Below the pieces are notes generated by a model. That model ran no database searches. It worked only from the letters and a program-made list of their open reading frames with translations, and had not been told where the DNA came from. Made by a program: the position numbers and the translations under genes. From Minisyncoccota bacterium (lineage in GTDB: Bacteria; Patescibacteriota; Minisyncoccia; Phycocordibacterales; GCA-2747955), in assembly GCA_938010795.1 (NCBI GenBank), contig CALLVB010000087.1:1-12264 (forward strand): a stretch of DNA of 12,264 nt, read 5' to 3'. Positions 10,235 through 12,264 of this stretch are shown in pieces. How positions within the stretch are numbered: position 1 is the stretch's first letter; every line of letters begins with the position of its first letter.

Positions 10235-12264
10235 TTAGTTTAGAACAACACCGTTGTCTAAGACTACTGAGTCATCACAACCTTTCAGTTCGTTCATCCA
10301 TCTCTCTGATGATTTGTAGAACCAACCAGTTGGACCTGTAAGTCCCCATGGGTCAAGCACCTCTGCTCTATGTGCTACTTGCCATGCGTCTACAGCAGCT
10401 TTGGTTTGTTGTCCAAAGTATCCTGTAACTGGTCCGTTGTAGAATCCTTGTGCCTTAAGTTCAAGTTGTAGTTTTGCTACTTCATTGATTACAGAAGAAA
10501 CTCCTGCTTCTTGAGTACTTGATCCTTGTGCACCGTCTCGGTCTCCAACTCTCATGTGTTGAGTAAAGTATGGACATTGGTCAGCTGAAGATGTTTGTTG
10601 AGCAAGTACTTGCACTAGTAGTGCTCGTAATTGTTCGTATAGATCATCTGATCCATTGTCTGTGTTTGTTGGTTCAGCTGGCTCTTCCTCTTCTTCTGGC
10701 TCATCATCGTACTCACATTTAGATGGTGATGATTCACCTACTTTTTCATAGTTTGAAGCTTCTGGATCTCGACATACTCGCTTAGATGAAGATCCACCTC
10801 CTCCACCTCCTGATGAAGTAACTGTAGCTTCTGTTCCGTCTTGAATAAGAGGGTTAGTTTCTCCTGCGTCTACTGCACCGTCGTTGTTAGTGTCTTCCCC
10901 TGCAGTACACACACCTGAAACAGTTGCGTTACCATCACACACTCCACCATTATCCGTATCCGGATCGTTTGGATCTGTTGTTGTTGATGGATCTGCATCT
11001 GGAACAAAGATTCCTGTATCAGTACCTTCAAGTGGTCCTGCTCCATCTGGATCAGCTACTGCGGTATCAATTCCTTGCTCAGTACCATCTTGTACTCCAT
11101 CCATATCTGTATCTGGATTAAGTGGGTCTGTTTCATCTCCAGTTCCTGCCGTAAGGTCAAGACCAGTCACTTCGTCTCCATCATTAATACCATCATTATC
11201 AGAGTCAGCATCGTTTGGATCAGTTCCAAGCGCTCCTTCTTCTGAATCAGTAAGTCCATCACCATCAGTATCAACTGCTGAGTCGATAGTGATTGTTAAT
11301 GCTTCTGATTCTCCAGTCATAAGTCCAGTCCCAACATCAGTTTGCACCTGTGTTACATCATATGATGTTCCAGGGGTTAGCGCTGCTGTTAATGGAATTG
11401 AATATGTTCCAGCTGGTGCACATACACCAGTATCTCCTGTTGCTACACCATCGATGTAGATTTCTACTGTTGCTCCAGGCACACATTCACCATCAATAGT
11501 AGGCATAACTACTGATGTCACATCATCTGTTGTTGATGCACCATCATCAGTTGCTGTTGCAAGATCTGGAATGGTTTGCAGTACCATCAAGAATTCTGTT
11601 GATGTCGCTACAAGAACATTTGACCCTGCGTTTGCTGGAGTCTCAGCTTCAACCACACCAAAGTACAGTGTATTAACCGTCAGTCCTGGCACAGTGATGT
11701 CTGTCCCGGCTGAACGTGCTGTTGTTACAGCTCCTGTTGTGTATGGTCCTGCCGTTGCAGTTCCGTACGTAAGGTTAAAGTCTCCCACTGCAGAATATTC
11801 ATATGTATCAACTGAAACAACAATATCTGTCGCTGTTTGTGAAGTTGTTGATGCATTAGTTGGTGCAATAGTTTGAATTAATGAATAATCTTCTCCTAAT
11901 GCTGTATCTGCTGCTGCATCTAGCGCAGGTGTTGATGCTTCAAATTGATTACCATTAATATTTGAAAGTGCAGCACTTAAACTTGTTAATAATGAGAAAT
12001 CCGGTAGATCTCCTGCAAATGCATTATTAGATAAGTTAACAGAGTTCATGTTAGTTGGCATTGTCCAACCAGCAATAGAACCTGTAAACTCATTATTCTG
12101 CAAGAACAAGTTCATTGGTCGCGCTGGAAATGACCAGCCAGTCAAGTCTCCTGTGTAGTCTGCTCCATTCGCCCTAAAGTTTAGAAGGTTTGGATAGAAT
12201 GAAAGATCCCAGAGCGTTAGATCTCCTGTCATACCTGGATTACCTCCAATAAAGAACGTCACCA
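10235..12264 (-). CDS. Large cell-surface protein: LRR-like, Fn3/Ig-like, Ca-binding repeats, peptidoglycan-binding end (5' partial)
   Basis: At least 675 residues, open at the right edge; the GTG at 12262 is internal to a repeat, not a start. Order in the visible part: leucine-rich-like repeats of about 22-25 residues with Trp (NLFLQNNEFTGSIAGW, VNLSNNAFAGDLP, 1-110); a fibronectin-III-like region (about 130-225); an Ig-like adhesin domain with CVPGATVEIYIDG and a Cys pair; five thrombospondin-3-like calcium motifs (DTDGDGLTD, DSDNDGIND, DTDMDGVQD, DTDNGGVCD, DTNNDGAVD); a Gly/Ser linker; a CRDPEASNYE...CEY motif common in Parcubacteria; an acidic Glu/Pro stretch; and a peptidoglycan-binding module (about 588-675; LQLELKAQGFYNGPVTGYFG, TKAAVDAWQ). 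A secreted, wall-bound adhesin or host/neighbour contact protein is the natural reading. Signal peptide and full length lie outside the window. Confidence 0.85.
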   Translation of the reverse strand, partial: VTFFIGGNPGMTGDLTLWDLSFYPNLLNFRANGADYTGDLTGWSFPARPMNLFLQNNEFTGSIAGWTMPTNMNSVNLSNNAFAGDLPDFSLLTSLSAALSNINGNQFEASTPALDAAADTALGEDYSLIQTIAPTNASTTSQTATDIVVSVDTYEYSAVGDFNLTYGTATAGPYTTGAVTTARSAGTDITVPGLTVNTLYFGVVEAETPANAGSNVLVATSTEFLMVLQTIPDLATATDDGASTTDDVTSVVMPTIDGECVPGATVEIYIDGVATGDTGVCAPAGTYSIPLTAALTPGTSYDVTQVQTDVGTGLMTGESEALTITIDSAVDTDGDGLTDSEEGALGTDPNDADSDNDGINDGDEVTGLDLTAGTGDETDPLNPDTDMDGVQDGTEQGIDTAVADPDGAGPLEGTDTGIFVPDADPSTTTDPNDPDTDNGGVCDGNATVSGVCTAGEDTNNDGAVDAGETNPLIQDGTEATVTSSGGGGGGSSSKRVCRDPEASNYEKVGESSPSKCEYDDEPEEEEEPAEPTNTDNGSDDLYEQLRALLVQVLAQQTSSADQCPYFTQHMRVGDRDGAQGSSTQEAGVSSVINEVAKLQLELKAQGFYNGPVTGYFGQQTKAAVDAWQVAHRAEVLDPWGLTGPTGWFYKSSERWMNELKGCDDSVVLDNGVVLN

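Noticed and set aside
10884..11459. 191-codon plus-strand open frame rich in Ser, Pro and Val
   Set aside because: It lies antisense to the repetitive calcium-binding region of the surface protein; its composition is what the reverse strand of Asp/Gly/Thr repeats gives.
1..12264. CRISPR array, insertion sequence or prophage genes
   Set aside because: No regularly spaced repeats, transposase, integrase or phage gene was seen on either strand.

Overview
The window most likely comes from a Patescibacteria/CPR genome of the Parcubacteria type. Two proteins carry the extended C-terminal peptidoglycan-binding module (FTRxL...GxxVxxLQ...TGYFGxxTxxAV...GYFGPxTR) common in that group. Short Cys motifs typical of the group are present, genes are tightly packed on one strand, and TGA is used as a normal stop. 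This assignment rests on recognised families, not on a marker gene.

Except for a fragment of a plus-strand gene at 2-220, everything identified lies on the minus strand. In transcription order (right to left) it reads: a large cell-wall-bound surface protein open at the right edge (10235-12264); yaaA-trhO, overlapping by ATGA; a GluR0-like ligand-gated channel with a coupled pilin-like membrane protein; tRNA-Leu(UAG); a small structured locus that holds an inverted copy of the tRNA 3' end and a duplicated terminator; ruvX; a compact run of an OB-fold tRNA-binding protein, a DedA/VTT membrane protein, a degenerate PilM-like protein and a YjdM/PhnA domain; and a DUF2330 cell-wall protein followed by an LtrA-family membrane protein fused to an I78-like tail.

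Two things stand out. First, no protein gene has a recognisable Shine-Dalgarno sequence. Five starts have a -10-like hexamer exactly 6 nt before the ATG, and three more have one 9 nt before it, sometimes built into the previous gene's stop codon. This suggests leaderless transcription with a promoter for each gene inside what look like operons. Second, the tRNA-Leu/ruvX interval holds a long imperfect palindrome and a 25-nt direct repeat that no ordinary gene explains.

The genes share themes of surface biology (two wall-binding proteins, pilin-like and PilM-like proteins, a ligand-gated channel, polytopic membrane proteins) and oxygen/tRNA biology (YaaA, and TrhO, which hydroxylates U34 of tRNAs such as the tRNA-Leu(UAG) encoded here). 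No mobile-element gene, CRISPR array or replication origin was found.
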